NCBI GenBank assembly: GCA_910586905.1
Contig: CAJUIV010000013.1
Coordinates: 1-42,745 of the forward strand
Direction of reading: 5' to 3'
Length of the DNA stretch: 42,745 nt
Origin: an uncultured Christensenellaceae bacterium
GTDB lineage: Bacteria; Bacillota; Clostridia; Christensenellales; CAG-314
The notes below the pieces were generated by a model. That model did no database searches and was not told where the DNA came from. It saw only the letters and a program-made list of their open reading frames with translations. This document shows positions 33,310 through 41,112 of this stretch, piece after piece. The stretch's first letter is position 1. Each line of letters begins with the position of its first letter. The position numbers were made by a program, and so were the translations under genes.

Positions 33310-33418
33310 GTAAAGCACCGAGTAAAAGCTTGGTGCTTTTAATTTTAAGGGTTTGAGCCCGACGGGCTCCTCAGTTGAGCGAAGCGAAACCACGAGCGAA
33401 ATGCGAGTATAACCCGAA
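33302..33418 (+). repeat. 117-bp direct repeat, copy B
   Basis: Second copy of the 32990-33106 repeat, 312 bases downstream, including the tRNA terminator and the interrupted anticodon arm. The match ends after AACCCGAA, where the sequence turns into an A-rich stretch and the next promoter. Confidence 0.9.
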
Positions 33419-33450
33419 CAAAAATCTTTTAAAAAAATTTCAAAAAGCGC

Positions 33451-33479
33451 TTGACATTGCAATTTTAAAGATGTATACT
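33451..33479 (+). promoter_or_regulatory. Promoter of the zinc-ribbon gene
   Basis: TTGACA (33451-33456), a 17-base spacer and TATACT (33474-33479). Confidence 0.75.
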
Positions 33480-33540
33480 TTGGATACAAATTAGAACATA
33501 TGTTTTAAAATATTTAATTTGTAACAAGGAGTTGATATTT

Positions 33541-33714
33541 ATGAAATACGTCAGCTGCCCCGTATGCGGGCATAAATTGCTGGAGGGCGAACCCGACAGT
33601 TTAGTAAAAGTAAAATGCGGCAAGTGCAAAACGATAGTGCAGGTAACAATCGGCAAGGAAAGTATCGGCGTAAATCCCGTTTTCAATTCGGCGTCTTGCG
33701 GCGCCGCAAAATAA
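33541..33714 (+). CDS. Small zinc-ribbon protein, Com-like
   Basis: The 57-residue product has two knuckles, CPVCGHKL (residues 6-13) and CGKC (29-32), that together form a four-cysteine zinc ribbon. This layout resembles the phage Mu Com translational regulator and many small zinc ribbons of Firmicutes; the target is unknown. AAGGAGTTGATATTT precedes the ATG. It has its own promoter and terminator and lies just before the RHS region, so it may be an accessory regulator, though it could be unrelated. Confidence 0.7.
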   Translation: MKYVSCPVCGHKLLEGEPDSLVKVKCGKCKTIVQVTIGKESIGVNPVFNSASCGAAK

Positions 33715-33760
33715 TCTAATAAAATAAACGCTAAGAAAACATCCCGAAAGCGAGGACGAT

Positions 33761-33804
33761 AAAGACGGCAAACGAGGTAAATAAACCTTGTTTGCCGTCT
33801 TTTT
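33761..33804 (+). terminator. Terminator of the zinc-ribbon gene
   Basis: A 13-bp stem, AAAGACGGCAAAC with GTTTGCCGTCTTT, extended by AGGT/ACCT, then more T residues. Confidence 0.9.
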
Positions 33805-34006
33805 GTTAAATCGGCAAAACTCCGTGAAAAACCGATTTTAATTGGTATCCAAAATTTACGTATTTTTCCGTATGTCTAAAAACGCTGCCGTCGGATATTT
33901 AAAAATTCAATGTCGGCGTATAACTGCAAACCGTTTTAAACGCTGCGCAATATCGTCGTATGTTTTCGACGGCGTAAGTTTCATCGCCATATGGCAAAAA
34001 AACACC

Positions 34007-34032
34007 TAAAACGGCGTAAAACGCCTGTTTTA
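34007..34032 (+). promoter_or_regulatory. Terminator-like hairpin in the leader of the fibre gene
   Basis: TAAAACGGCGT (34007-34017) pairs with ACGCCTGTTTTA (34021-34032) around a 3-base loop, followed by an A-rich ribosome-site region 40 bases before the ATG. It may be an attenuator. In the preceding 200 bases (33805-34006) I see no gene and no clear promoter. Confidence 0.5.
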
Positions 34033-34071
34033 AATAAAAAAACAAAAAAATAAAAAGGAGAAAAAACAACA

Positions 34072-34998
34072 ATGGCAAACTTCGAATTTAAAAACAGAAA
34101 AACTAACACCCCGGCGAGAATCAAACTCCGCAACGTAGTAACGAACGCGGAAGAGACGTACGACGTCATTCTAGACGAAAACGTCGTCGAGGAAGGCACT
34201 CCGCTAAACGCTCAAACTTTTAACGCTTTTAAGGAAGATATCTTGCAAAGCGTAGCGCGTTTGGATATCACCGAAGAAATGAAAGGCGAAAAGGGAGATA
34301 AAGGAGATAAGGGCGACAAAGGCGACACCGGATTAAACGGAGCAAAGGGAGATAAAGGCGACCGCGGCGAAGAGGGACCTCAAGGCGAAAAAGGCGCGGG
34401 CGTTTACGTATCTACGCAGGAATTCGACGTGGGAATCAACCGATACGATTCGGTCAAGGTAACCTACGATAAGGAAAAACTTGCGGAGGGCGATTTGATA
34501 ATTTCTTCCGCAAACTACAATTTGGTTCGAGTGCGTTCCGTAACTAGCAGCGGCGCTAATTTTACCGCCGAATATTTGTTTAACGTAAAAGGTGCGGACG
34601 GTAACTCTTTCAAAGTCGTAGGCAGCGTTTCGTCCGTTTCCGAACTGCCCTCGGCGGACGCTCTCTTGTTAGGAACGGCGTATTACGTAGGGGCAGCGGC
34701 TCCGCGCGAAGTATACGCTATGGTAAAAAACGGAAATACGGTATTTTGGCAGAATCAAGGCGTTTTAAGCGGCCCCAAGGGAGATAAAGGCTTGGACGGT
34801 ACGGGCTTTTATATTTCTACGCAGTCCTTTACTACGGGGGTAAACCGCTACGACGTAAGCAGCGTCGCCTACAATAAGCCGGAACTCGCTTCCGGAGATT
34901 TGATACTGTCCTCTTCCAACGGCGTGCTTGTACGCGTGCGTTCGATATCCGCCGACGGCTTTGTGTTCGTTGGAGAATACGTATACAGCTTTAAATAA
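34072..34998 (+). CDS. Collagen-like phage-tail-type fibre protein with a duplicated end domain
   Basis: The 308-residue product has an N-terminal segment of about 60 residues like phage baseplate/tail proteins (FKNRKTNTPARIKL, GTPLNAQTFN). A collagen-like run of GEKGDKGDK-type triplets follows at 71-108, then a 65-residue beta domain (110-174), a linker domain (176-232), a short second collagen-like stretch (234-243) and a second copy of the beta domain (244-308). The two copies share STQ-F-x3-G-NRYD and LVRVRS. Such trimeric fibres bind surfaces. AAAAAGGAGAAAAAAC precedes the ATG. It opens the fibre-holin-RHS cluster, with the next gene 15 bases away. Confidence 0.75.
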   Translation: MANFEFKNRKTNTPARIKLRNVVTNAEETYDVILDENVVEEGTPLNAQTFNAFKEDILQSVARLDITEEMKGEKGDKGDKGDKGDTGLNGAKGDKGDRGEEGPQGEKGAGVYVSTQEFDVGINRYDSVKVTYDKEKLAEGDLIISSANYNLVRVRSVTSSGANFTAEYLFNVKGADGNSFKVVGSVSSVSELPSADALLLGTAYYVGAAAPREVYAMVKNGNTVFWQNQGVLSGPKGDKGLDGTGFYISTQSFTTGVNRYDVSSVAYNKPELASGDLILSSSNGVLVRVRSISADGFVFVGEYVYSFK

Positions 34999-35013
34999 AG
35001 AGAGGTAACGGCA

Positions 35014-35391
35014 ATGGAAAACATAAAAGAACTAATAACAATCGCTTCGGCGTGCTTGGGGTTTATCGCAACTTTAACCGGCTTTTTGATACCCCTCGTA
35101 AAAAACGTAAAAGCCAAAAACAAACTGAAATCGCTTAACAAACTGAGCGTTGCCTTGCAGGCGTTTGTGGTCGAGGCGGAACAGCGCGTCAATTTTACCG
35201 GCGAAGAAAAAAAACAATTGGTACTTACCAAAGCTAACCGCTACGCGCTGGACAACAAAATTCCTTTTAACGAACAATCCGTCGAGGGCGAAATAGAAAG
35301 CCTTGTAGCTCTCAGCAAATCGGTAAACAAACGCGGCGTATTGTCCTCGGCGGAAAACGTTTCCGTCAACGAACAAACGTTGAACTATTGA
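35014..35391 (+). CDS. Holin-like protein (LLH-type)
   Basis: The 125-residue protein has one membrane helix at about residues 6-28 (TIASACLGFIATLTGFLIPLV), a basic stretch and an amphipathic helical part with AEQRVNFTGEEKKQLVLTKA. This order, one helix then an AEQ...TGEEKK...L...A pattern, is that of LLH-family phage holins. Holins make membrane lesions; TcdE-type holins let large toxins leave the cell. It starts 15 bases after the fibre gene and ends 19 bases before the RHS gene, each with an AGAGG or AAGGAGG ribosome site. No endolysin is nearby. Confidence 0.65.
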   Translation: MENIKELITIASACLGFIATLTGFLIPLVKNVKAKNKLKSLNKLSVALQAFVVEAEQRVNFTGEEKKQLVLTKANRYALDNKIPFNEQSVEGEIESLVALSKSVNKRGVLSSAENVSVNEQTLNY

Positions 35392-35410
35392 TTGAAGGAG
35401 GAAAAACAAT

Positions 35411-38400
35411 ATGACAGACAAAAATATAGACAGCGAATTTCAAATTGTAGGCAGCGGCGGCGGAGGAGGCGGAAACGTATCCTCGGTAGCAATCGTTACA
35501 ACAAATTATTCGCAGACGGAGTACGGAAGCAATCCCCGCGTTAACCTTGCGACGGGCAGTCTTAAATACGCCTTTGCGGATTTGGACGTAGGTTACGGCA
35601 ACTATCAGGTGGGGTTGGCACATATTTTTACAAGTCAAACGGAAACCGCGTTTAAAGACAGAATTCAAGGTTTCGGCAACGGTTTTAAGCTCAACGTTAC
35701 GCAGCTTATAACGGAAGTAAACGGCAATATTCTGTATTTGGATTCCGAAGGTTACGTACACCGTTTCGTTAAATATAAGTCGGATAAATACTACGACGAC
35801 CGCAACGCGAAAACCGTTTTGGAAAAAAGCGATTACGGTTACACCGTAACGGACGGCGTAGGTAACAAACTGATATTCGGTTCCGACGGAACGCTTAAAA
35901 GTAGTGTATCCTGCCACGACGACAGAATGGAAAAAATCTACGAGTATCAAAACGGACGTTTGGTAAAGGTGTACGACCGGCGTACCGTAACTAACGGCAA
36001 AGCCAAAAACAGATTGGAACTGGCTTATAACGCGCAGGGCAATTTGGCGGCGGTTACGGCTTACGTCAATTTTAATACCAAACGTTTGGGTTTAAAGTAC
36101 GGTTACGACGCAAACGGCAACTTGGTAACCGTATCTAAAACGGCGTACAACAAAATGGGCGAGGAAGTTTTAAACCGCGAAATTCTGCGTTTTAGTTACG
36201 ATACCTCAAATAGACTCTGCTTGATAGCGGACGCTCAAAGCAAGCAAGCCACGCAAATTTTGTACAGCCAATATCGCGTAAACAAGCTAAGCCTCGGCTT
36301 GCTCAAAGATACATGCATATCCGTAGGCGCAACGGACGCGGCAAAACAATCGGCTGCCAACTGCGGAAGTACCAGGCTCGGCGAACTGACCCAAAGCGCG
36401 TTTATCGCAAAAAGCTATCAAAAGTTCGTATACTCCTATTTAACCGCCGCCGACGAACTATCCTACCAAACGGATATAACTAACGAAAACGGCATAACGC
36501 TAACTTATTTTATCGACCGCAGCGCTTGCATAACGGGCAGCTTCGAAAAAGTAAACGGCAGGCTCAAAACGCTAAGCAAACAGGGCGCCAAAAGAACGGA
36601 CGGTTATTCGTCCAACGGGGAAACGTACATAAACGGACGGCAAAGCTCCAAACAATCGGGCGAAAAAGTCATACTTACGGGCGCGTCGTTCGAAATAGCG
36701 CGTAACAAAGCGGAACAGACGCTAAAACGCTTCGGATATTCCTTTTGGCTTAAACTGAACAAGTTTTACAACGTAGCGGAAGCCGAGCTGACGTACAAAT
36801 TCAAACACGGAGAGCTTTCCGTAAGCAAGGTGTACGTAGACGGACACGCAAAAAACGCGTGGCAGCGCGTAACGCTGCCTTTAACCGCGCCTAAAAATAA
36901 GGATAATGAACAGGCGATTTCCCCGTTAGAGCTGCTGCGCGTCAAACTAATAACCAACAAAGGAGTATGTACGGACGAATACGAAATAAGCGAAATAGGG
37001 TTTGCGTCCACGTCGCATACCGACCTTATGCTTGCGGGACACTACGCAATAGACGTACCGTTTTCGAAGTCGGAAAAAGTCAGTTACGGATACTTAGACA
37101 ATAGCTACAACACTCAAACGGTAAAAACGGAAATGAGCAGAGATTTCTACTTTACGGAAAGCGACGTAATAGCAACGTACACCAACTCGTACGCGCACGC
37201 ATACTACCAAATAGGCAAAAAGCTGTACGACGTAATCTGCAACAACGGAACCAAGCGAATAAGCAACGTAGAGTATCTTTTGTTTTCCGGAGCGGACGGG
37301 GTATATTCAACGACTTCTCACATACCCTTTGCGTCGGTAACGACAAGCGCGGACGGCGAAACGGAAATAACCGCCAAGTACGTATACGATTCGGTAAGTA
37401 TGACGATAGAAACAACGGGCAATAGGGAAGACAAAACATCGTCAACGTCAATTAAGATGGATTATACCGGTAAAAAGATAAAGGAAACGGACGAGTACGG
37501 CATAACAAAGGAATATACGTATAACGCTTACGGAGACTTAACCAAGGTAAGAGAAATAGCAAGCGACGGAACGGTAGGCAGGGTAGAAAGCTACGGCTAC
37601 GCTGACGGTAAACTGATAACCTCAACGGACGGACTGACGGGGCAAAAACTGAGTTACGGATATTTTGACCAAGCGGATAAAGTAACGGAAACGGACTCGT
37701 CGGGTAACGAAACGCCCCGCACAATAAAGACGGGATACGGCGCGTACTGCGACAGGCCTCAAAGCGTAACGGAGTATAACGGAAGCGAAAAGATAAGCGA
37801 AAACAAAGTAACATACGAAAACGGCAGTATCCGCACCGTAACGGACGGAACGTCAAAATACGGGGTGAAGTACGACTGCGAAAACGATACGGTAGAGTAC
37901 ACGCAGTTTAACGAGTTTGACGAAGAGCAAGTAATACAAAAAGACAGCGTAAGCAAATTCAGTTTGGACGATTACGACGTACTGACTCAAACTCACAAAA
38001 GCGAGTATATGTATAATGACAGCGAAAAAAGTTATACGTCAACGGAAATAGACGAGTATGGCAGAATACGTCAAGTAACGCAAAGTAAAAAAGACGGATG
38101 GACGAAAAAGTATACCGACTATAGTTATGATACAGTAGAGGAAAGCAAACTGATAAGCAAGCCTTCGCGTCGCAGCGATAAAAAGGAAATTACTACGTAT
38201 ACGTACGACTCCGACGGCAACTTGACCGGATGGCAGGAACAGGAAAACGGCGAATCAAAATTAGAAGTTCAGCAAATAGGCGAAGATACAACGCGATACA
38301 AATTCGGAGAAGAAAAAGCCGAATATTGTTCGTCGGTAGAATTAGACGAAGAAAAAACTTTATCTCCTAGAATAAAGCGCGTAAAAAACATGTGGAACTT

Positions 38401-40345
38401 GGGAGGAGAAACGACGTATCAATTTGCTGAACGCCCGATATTCAGTCAGGAGTACCGTTACGATAACCTCGGCAGACTTAAAGAGAAGCTGAACGACGAT
38501 TATTATGTATATAATTACGATTACATAACTGTCGGTTCAAAAAGTCTTCTCAAAAAAATGTGGTATACAAATAATACAATGATAGACCTTGACTTAGGAA
38601 GTCTTATATGGACGGAGATGAATTTTAACGACAATATAGACTACTACGACAACGGCATGGTAAAAAGCGTAACGGAATATTATTATTGGAAATTCCCTCA
38701 ATACGATAAAGGCAGCGAGTATACGAGCAGAGGAGAATTTAAAAAAGAATACGAGTACGACGCTGCAAAAAGAGTAACGAAATACACTCAAACCAAAAAG
38801 AAAGACGAAACGTCAACCAAGACGGTAAAAGAATTTAAATATTTAAGCAACGGACGAATCGAAAGCGTAACTACTAATATGTGGCGTACAAACTCGAGCG
38901 GAACCGTGCAAGTAATAACGAACCAAGTGGAAAAGCGTACGTACGACTTATTTGGTAGATTGAGTGATATAGGAGCCGCAACGTACCGTTACGACAAACA
39001 AGGCAATCGGACGTCTGTTTCTAAATTCGGCGAGGGCGTATCTTACGAATACGATTACAATAATTTGTTAACAAAAGTAAGAAAGGACGGAGTAACAAGC
39101 GAGTACGAATATAACATTGACGGAGTAAGAAGCAAAAAAACAGTCGGAGGAACAGAAACCAAGTACTACTTAGATAACGGAAAGATATTGGGCGAACGCG
39201 GAAAAAGGAATATAAACTATTACTACGGAAAAGACGAGCTTGTAGGAATGGAATTTAGCGGCAAACAATACGTATACAGATACGATATACAAGGAAACGT
39301 TGCTTTGGTATATTCAGTCAACAGACCGCGGCAGATGGCTCGATACGAGTACGATATTTTCGGCAACTGCACCGTATACGACGAAAACAACAAGGTAAAC
39401 GCAGATCCGAATTTTATAGGCAACATAAATCCGTTTAGATGGAAAGGATTTTACTACGATGTGGAATCCGGATTGTACTATGCCAACGGAAGTTACTACG
39501 ACCCGTCGACAGGATTGTACGTAGATGCCGCTCCGATAGAAAGTGTAATAGAAAACGGATTAAGTAGCAACCGTCTTGACAGAAACAGTCTGATGTGCAA
39601 TAATATATTGGAGCTAGCCTGCAACCCAAGTACGGTATTTAACGTAACGGAGTTGCACTCAGACCCCACGTATGATGTAACGGATAAATTTCCTGATTGG
39701 ATGAAACGGCAAATAAAGCGTCAGGAAAAAATAAACAAGATACTGAGGTGGTATCAAGAACTGCATTGGGGCTGGAAGTTAGGAGTAGGTATAGCGTTAC
39801 TGATAGGGGCAATCGGCTTTACGGTAGCGACGGGAGGCGGAGGCGCCGGGGTAATAAGCGTACTGGTACAAACCGCGATAGGCGTAGGCGTAGGAGTAGG
39901 GCTGTATACAGCAGGTTCTCTTCTAATGGGCACGTTTACGTGGGAAGGATTAGCCAATGCGGCGTTAGACGCTTTCCTTATAACCTCCGCAATGGTATTT
40001 ATTTCTTCCGCAGTAAATGCAATAAAGTATGCTTGCAGAGGAAAACAGTTAAGAACAGAGGAATTAAAAAAGCAGGTACGAGAACTTTCCGATGTTGAAT
40101 TAAAGTCATTTGGTGAACGCGGTAAAAATCAAGGTTTTAGGCAAATAACTGGTACGCATGATGATGCAATGAAATTTGTACAATCCCAAACGACATCTTT
40201 ACAGGAGTTTGCGCCTGGTAAATTAGTTGGATATAATTCTCGTGGCGTTGAGTTTAGGATATTTCCAAAACCCAATACAAGTTATACTTCTATAAGAATT
40301 ACTGGCGTAGACGGTCTTAAAGGTATTAAGTTTATGTGGCCATAA
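35411..40345 (+). CDS. RHS repeat polymorphic toxin
   Basis: The 1644-residue protein has a short N-terminal tail with a six-glycine run (16-21) and no signal peptide. YD-type repeats run through residues 170-290 and 640-1310 (for example YDYNNLLTKVRKDG, YRYDIQGNV). The RHS core near 1310-1375 includes FRWKGFYYDVESGLYYANG, the family's cleavage-proximal region. A hydrophobic double helix follows (about 1453-1537, WGWKLGVGIALLIGAIGF). The last 95 residues are the variable toxin, ending LKGIKFMWP; it is not a family I can name, and no HINT domain is present. AAGGAGG precedes the ATG. The probable immunity gene follows 10 bases later. RHS shells hold the toxin inside a beta-cocoon. Confidence 0.9.
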   Translation: MTDKNIDSEFQIVGSGGGGGGNVSSVAIVTTNYSQTEYGSNPRVNLATGSLKYAFADLDVGYGNYQVGLAHIFTSQTETAFKDRIQGFGNGFKLNVTQLITEVNGNILYLDSEGYVHRFVKYKSDKYYDDRNAKTVLEKSDYGYTVTDGVGNKLIFGSDGTLKSSVSCHDDRMEKIYEYQNGRLVKVYDRRTVTNGKAKNRLELAYNAQGNLAAVTAYVNFNTKRLGLKYGYDANGNLVTVSKTAYNKMGEEVLNREILRFSYDTSNRLCLIADAQSKQATQILYSQYRVNKLSLGLLKDTCISVGATDAAKQSAANCGSTRLGELTQSAFIAKSYQKFVYSYLTAADELSYQTDITNENGITLTYFIDRSACITGSFEKVNGRLKTLSKQGAKRTDGYSSNGETYINGRQSSKQSGEKVILTGASFEIARNKAEQTLKRFGYSFWLKLNKFYNVAEAELTYKFKHGELSVSKVYVDGHAKNAWQRVTLPLTAPKNKDNEQAISPLELLRVKLITNKGVCTDEYEISEIGFASTSHTDLMLAGHYAIDVPFSKSEKVSYGYLDNSYNTQTVKTEMSRDFYFTESDVIATYTNSYAHAYYQIGKKLYDVICNNGTKRISNVEYLLFSGADGVYSTTSHIPFASVTTSADGETEITAKYVYDSVSMTIETTGNREDKTSSTSIKMDYTGKKIKETDEYGITKEYTYNAYGDLTKVREIASDGTVGRVESYGYADGKLITSTDGLTGQKLSYGYFDQADKVTETDSSGNETPRTIKTGYGAYCDRPQSVTEYNGSEKISENKVTYENGSIRTVTDGTSKYGVKYDCENDTVEYTQFNEFDEEQVIQKDSVSKFSLDDYDVLTQTHKSEYMYNDSEKSYTSTEIDEYGRIRQVTQSKKDGWTKKYTDYSYDTVEESKLISKPSRRSDKKEITTYTYDSDGNLTGWQEQENGESKLEVQQIGEDTTRYKFGEEKAEYCSSVELDEEKTLSPRIKRVKNMWNLGGETTYQFAERPIFSQEYRYDNLGRLKEKLNDDYYVYNYDYITVGSKSLLKKMWYTNNTMIDLDLGSLIWTEMNFNDNIDYYDNGMVKSVTEYYYWKFPQYDKGSEYTSRGEFKKEYEYDAAKRVTKYTQTKKKDETSTKTVKEFKYLSNGRIESVTTNMWRTNSSGTVQVITNQVEKRTYDLFGRLSDIGAATYRYDKQGNRTSVSKFGEGVSYEYDYNNLLTKVRKDGVTSEYEYNIDGVRSKKTVGGTETKYYLDNGKILGERGKRNINYYYGKDELVGMEFSGKQYVYRYDIQGNVALVYSVNRPRQMARYEYDIFGNCTVYDENNKVNADPNFIGNINPFRWKGFYYDVESGLYYANGSYYDPSTGLYVDAAPIESVIENGLSSNRLDRNSLMCNNILELACNPSTVFNVTELHSDPTYDVTDKFPDWMKRQIKRQEKINKILRWYQELHWGWKLGVGIALLIGAIGFTVATGGGGAGVISVLVQTAIGVGVGVGLYTAGSLLMGTFTWEGLANAALDAFLITSAMVFISSAVNAIKYACRGKQLRTEELKKQVRELSDVELKSFGERGKNQGFRQITGTHDDAMKFVQSQTTSLQEFAPGKLVGYNSRGVEFRIFPKPNTSYTSIRITGVDGLKGIKFMWP
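39623..39828 (+). repeat. 206-bp exact repeat inside the RHS gene, copy 1
   Basis: Identical base for base to 41161-41366. Outside this block the two tips differ mainly at third codon positions. It covers the end of the RHS core linker and the first hydrophobic helix. Confidence 0.9.
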
Positions 40346-40355
40346 GGAGTTGATA

Positions 40356-40907
40356 ATGAATAAACAGGAGTCTAATGTACTCAAAAAAATTATTAAAAGC
40401 GAGCACTTAAATGACTTGTTTGCCATTGAATTGACACAAGAGTATGAAAAGATGTTCTTGTATCCTACAAACGATTTATGGCTGACAGAAAAGCAATATG
40501 AGATTTTAAAAGATTTTCTCAAAACAATAGGTGAAAATGAGTTCTATTTGACTCAATTTGATGGAGGAAGTGTTAAAGAAAAATTTAGCAGTCTGTTTTC
40601 AAAATACAATCCAGTTTATAAGTTTAACTTAGAAACAGATTATACAGAGTATTGCCAACCGTTTTTTTACTCAGTGTCAGTATTATTTTCACTTAAAGGA
40701 ACATGGGCTATTCTTATAGACGAGTCGTTTTATGCTGGGTATGGTATTCTGATTGTCAGTAAAGAAAATATTGTTAAATTTAAGAAATTGTATGAAAGTT
40801 TGAGTAACGATTTCAATAATTATATGAAAGATGAAATATATTTGAAAGAGAACGAATATTATAAAAGTTTACTGATATCAAATGGTATAATCAAAGAAAC
40901 TGAATAA
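40356..40907 (+). CDS. Probable immunity protein for the RHS toxin
   Basis: The 183-residue acidic protein is not a family I recognise. It begins MNKQESNVLKKIIKSEHLND and has a central aromatic-rich part (YCQPFFYSVSVLFSL) and an acidic, lysine-rich end. AAGGAG precedes the ATG with a 6-base gap. Its composition is clearly more AT-rich than the RHS gene, as is common for exchanged toxin/immunity pairs. The assignment as immunity rests on position directly after the toxin end and on size. An upstream TTG start at 40350 is possible but less likely. Confidence 0.55.
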   Translation: MNKQESNVLKKIIKSEHLNDLFAIELTQEYEKMFLYPTNDLWLTEKQYEILKDFLKTIGENEFYLTQFDGGSVKEKFSSLFSKYNPVYKFNLETDYTEYCQPFFYSVSVLFSLKGTWAILIDESFYAGYGILIVSKENIVKFKKLYESLSNDFNNYMKDEIYLKENEYYKSLLISNGIIKETE

Positions 40908-40914
40908 GATTGAA

Positions 40915-40970
40915 ATATATCCTCAAAAGTCGGACACAAAGTCAACAGCTTTTGGGGGTGTATTTTTTTA
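40915..40970 (+). terminator. Terminator with IS3-end-like arms
   Basis: Arms ATATCCTCAAAAG and CTTTTGGGGGTGTAT pair imperfectly around a loop with GGACACAAAGTC; a T run follows. It resembles the palindrome at 1402-1443 in its CCTCAAAAGT-GGACAC core. Confidence 0.65.
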
Positions 40971-41112
40971 TGGCAATAGAAAAGTTTGATAGGGCAATTT
41001 TCTTTGAAAATTAAGAAAACCGAAAATAATAATTATACTGATAAAGAAAGACATTAAACAACAGAACAGGCGGTTTAAACAGCCTGTAACAGCTTCTTAC
41101 TTTTTCTTCGGT

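Noticed and set aside
34072..35391. Prophage
   Set aside because: Only fibre-type and holin-like genes are present; no terminase, capsid, portal, integrase or lysin is in the window.
37152..37856. Minus-strand reading frames under the RHS gene
   Set aside because: They are rich in Arg, Leu and Phe as expected for the antisense of the repeat region, and have no ribosome sites.
39697..40098. Alternative-frame protein conserved in both RHS tips (also 41235-41711)
   Set aside because: It is an arginine-rich shadow of the RHS frame; it looks conserved only because the DNA is duplicated.
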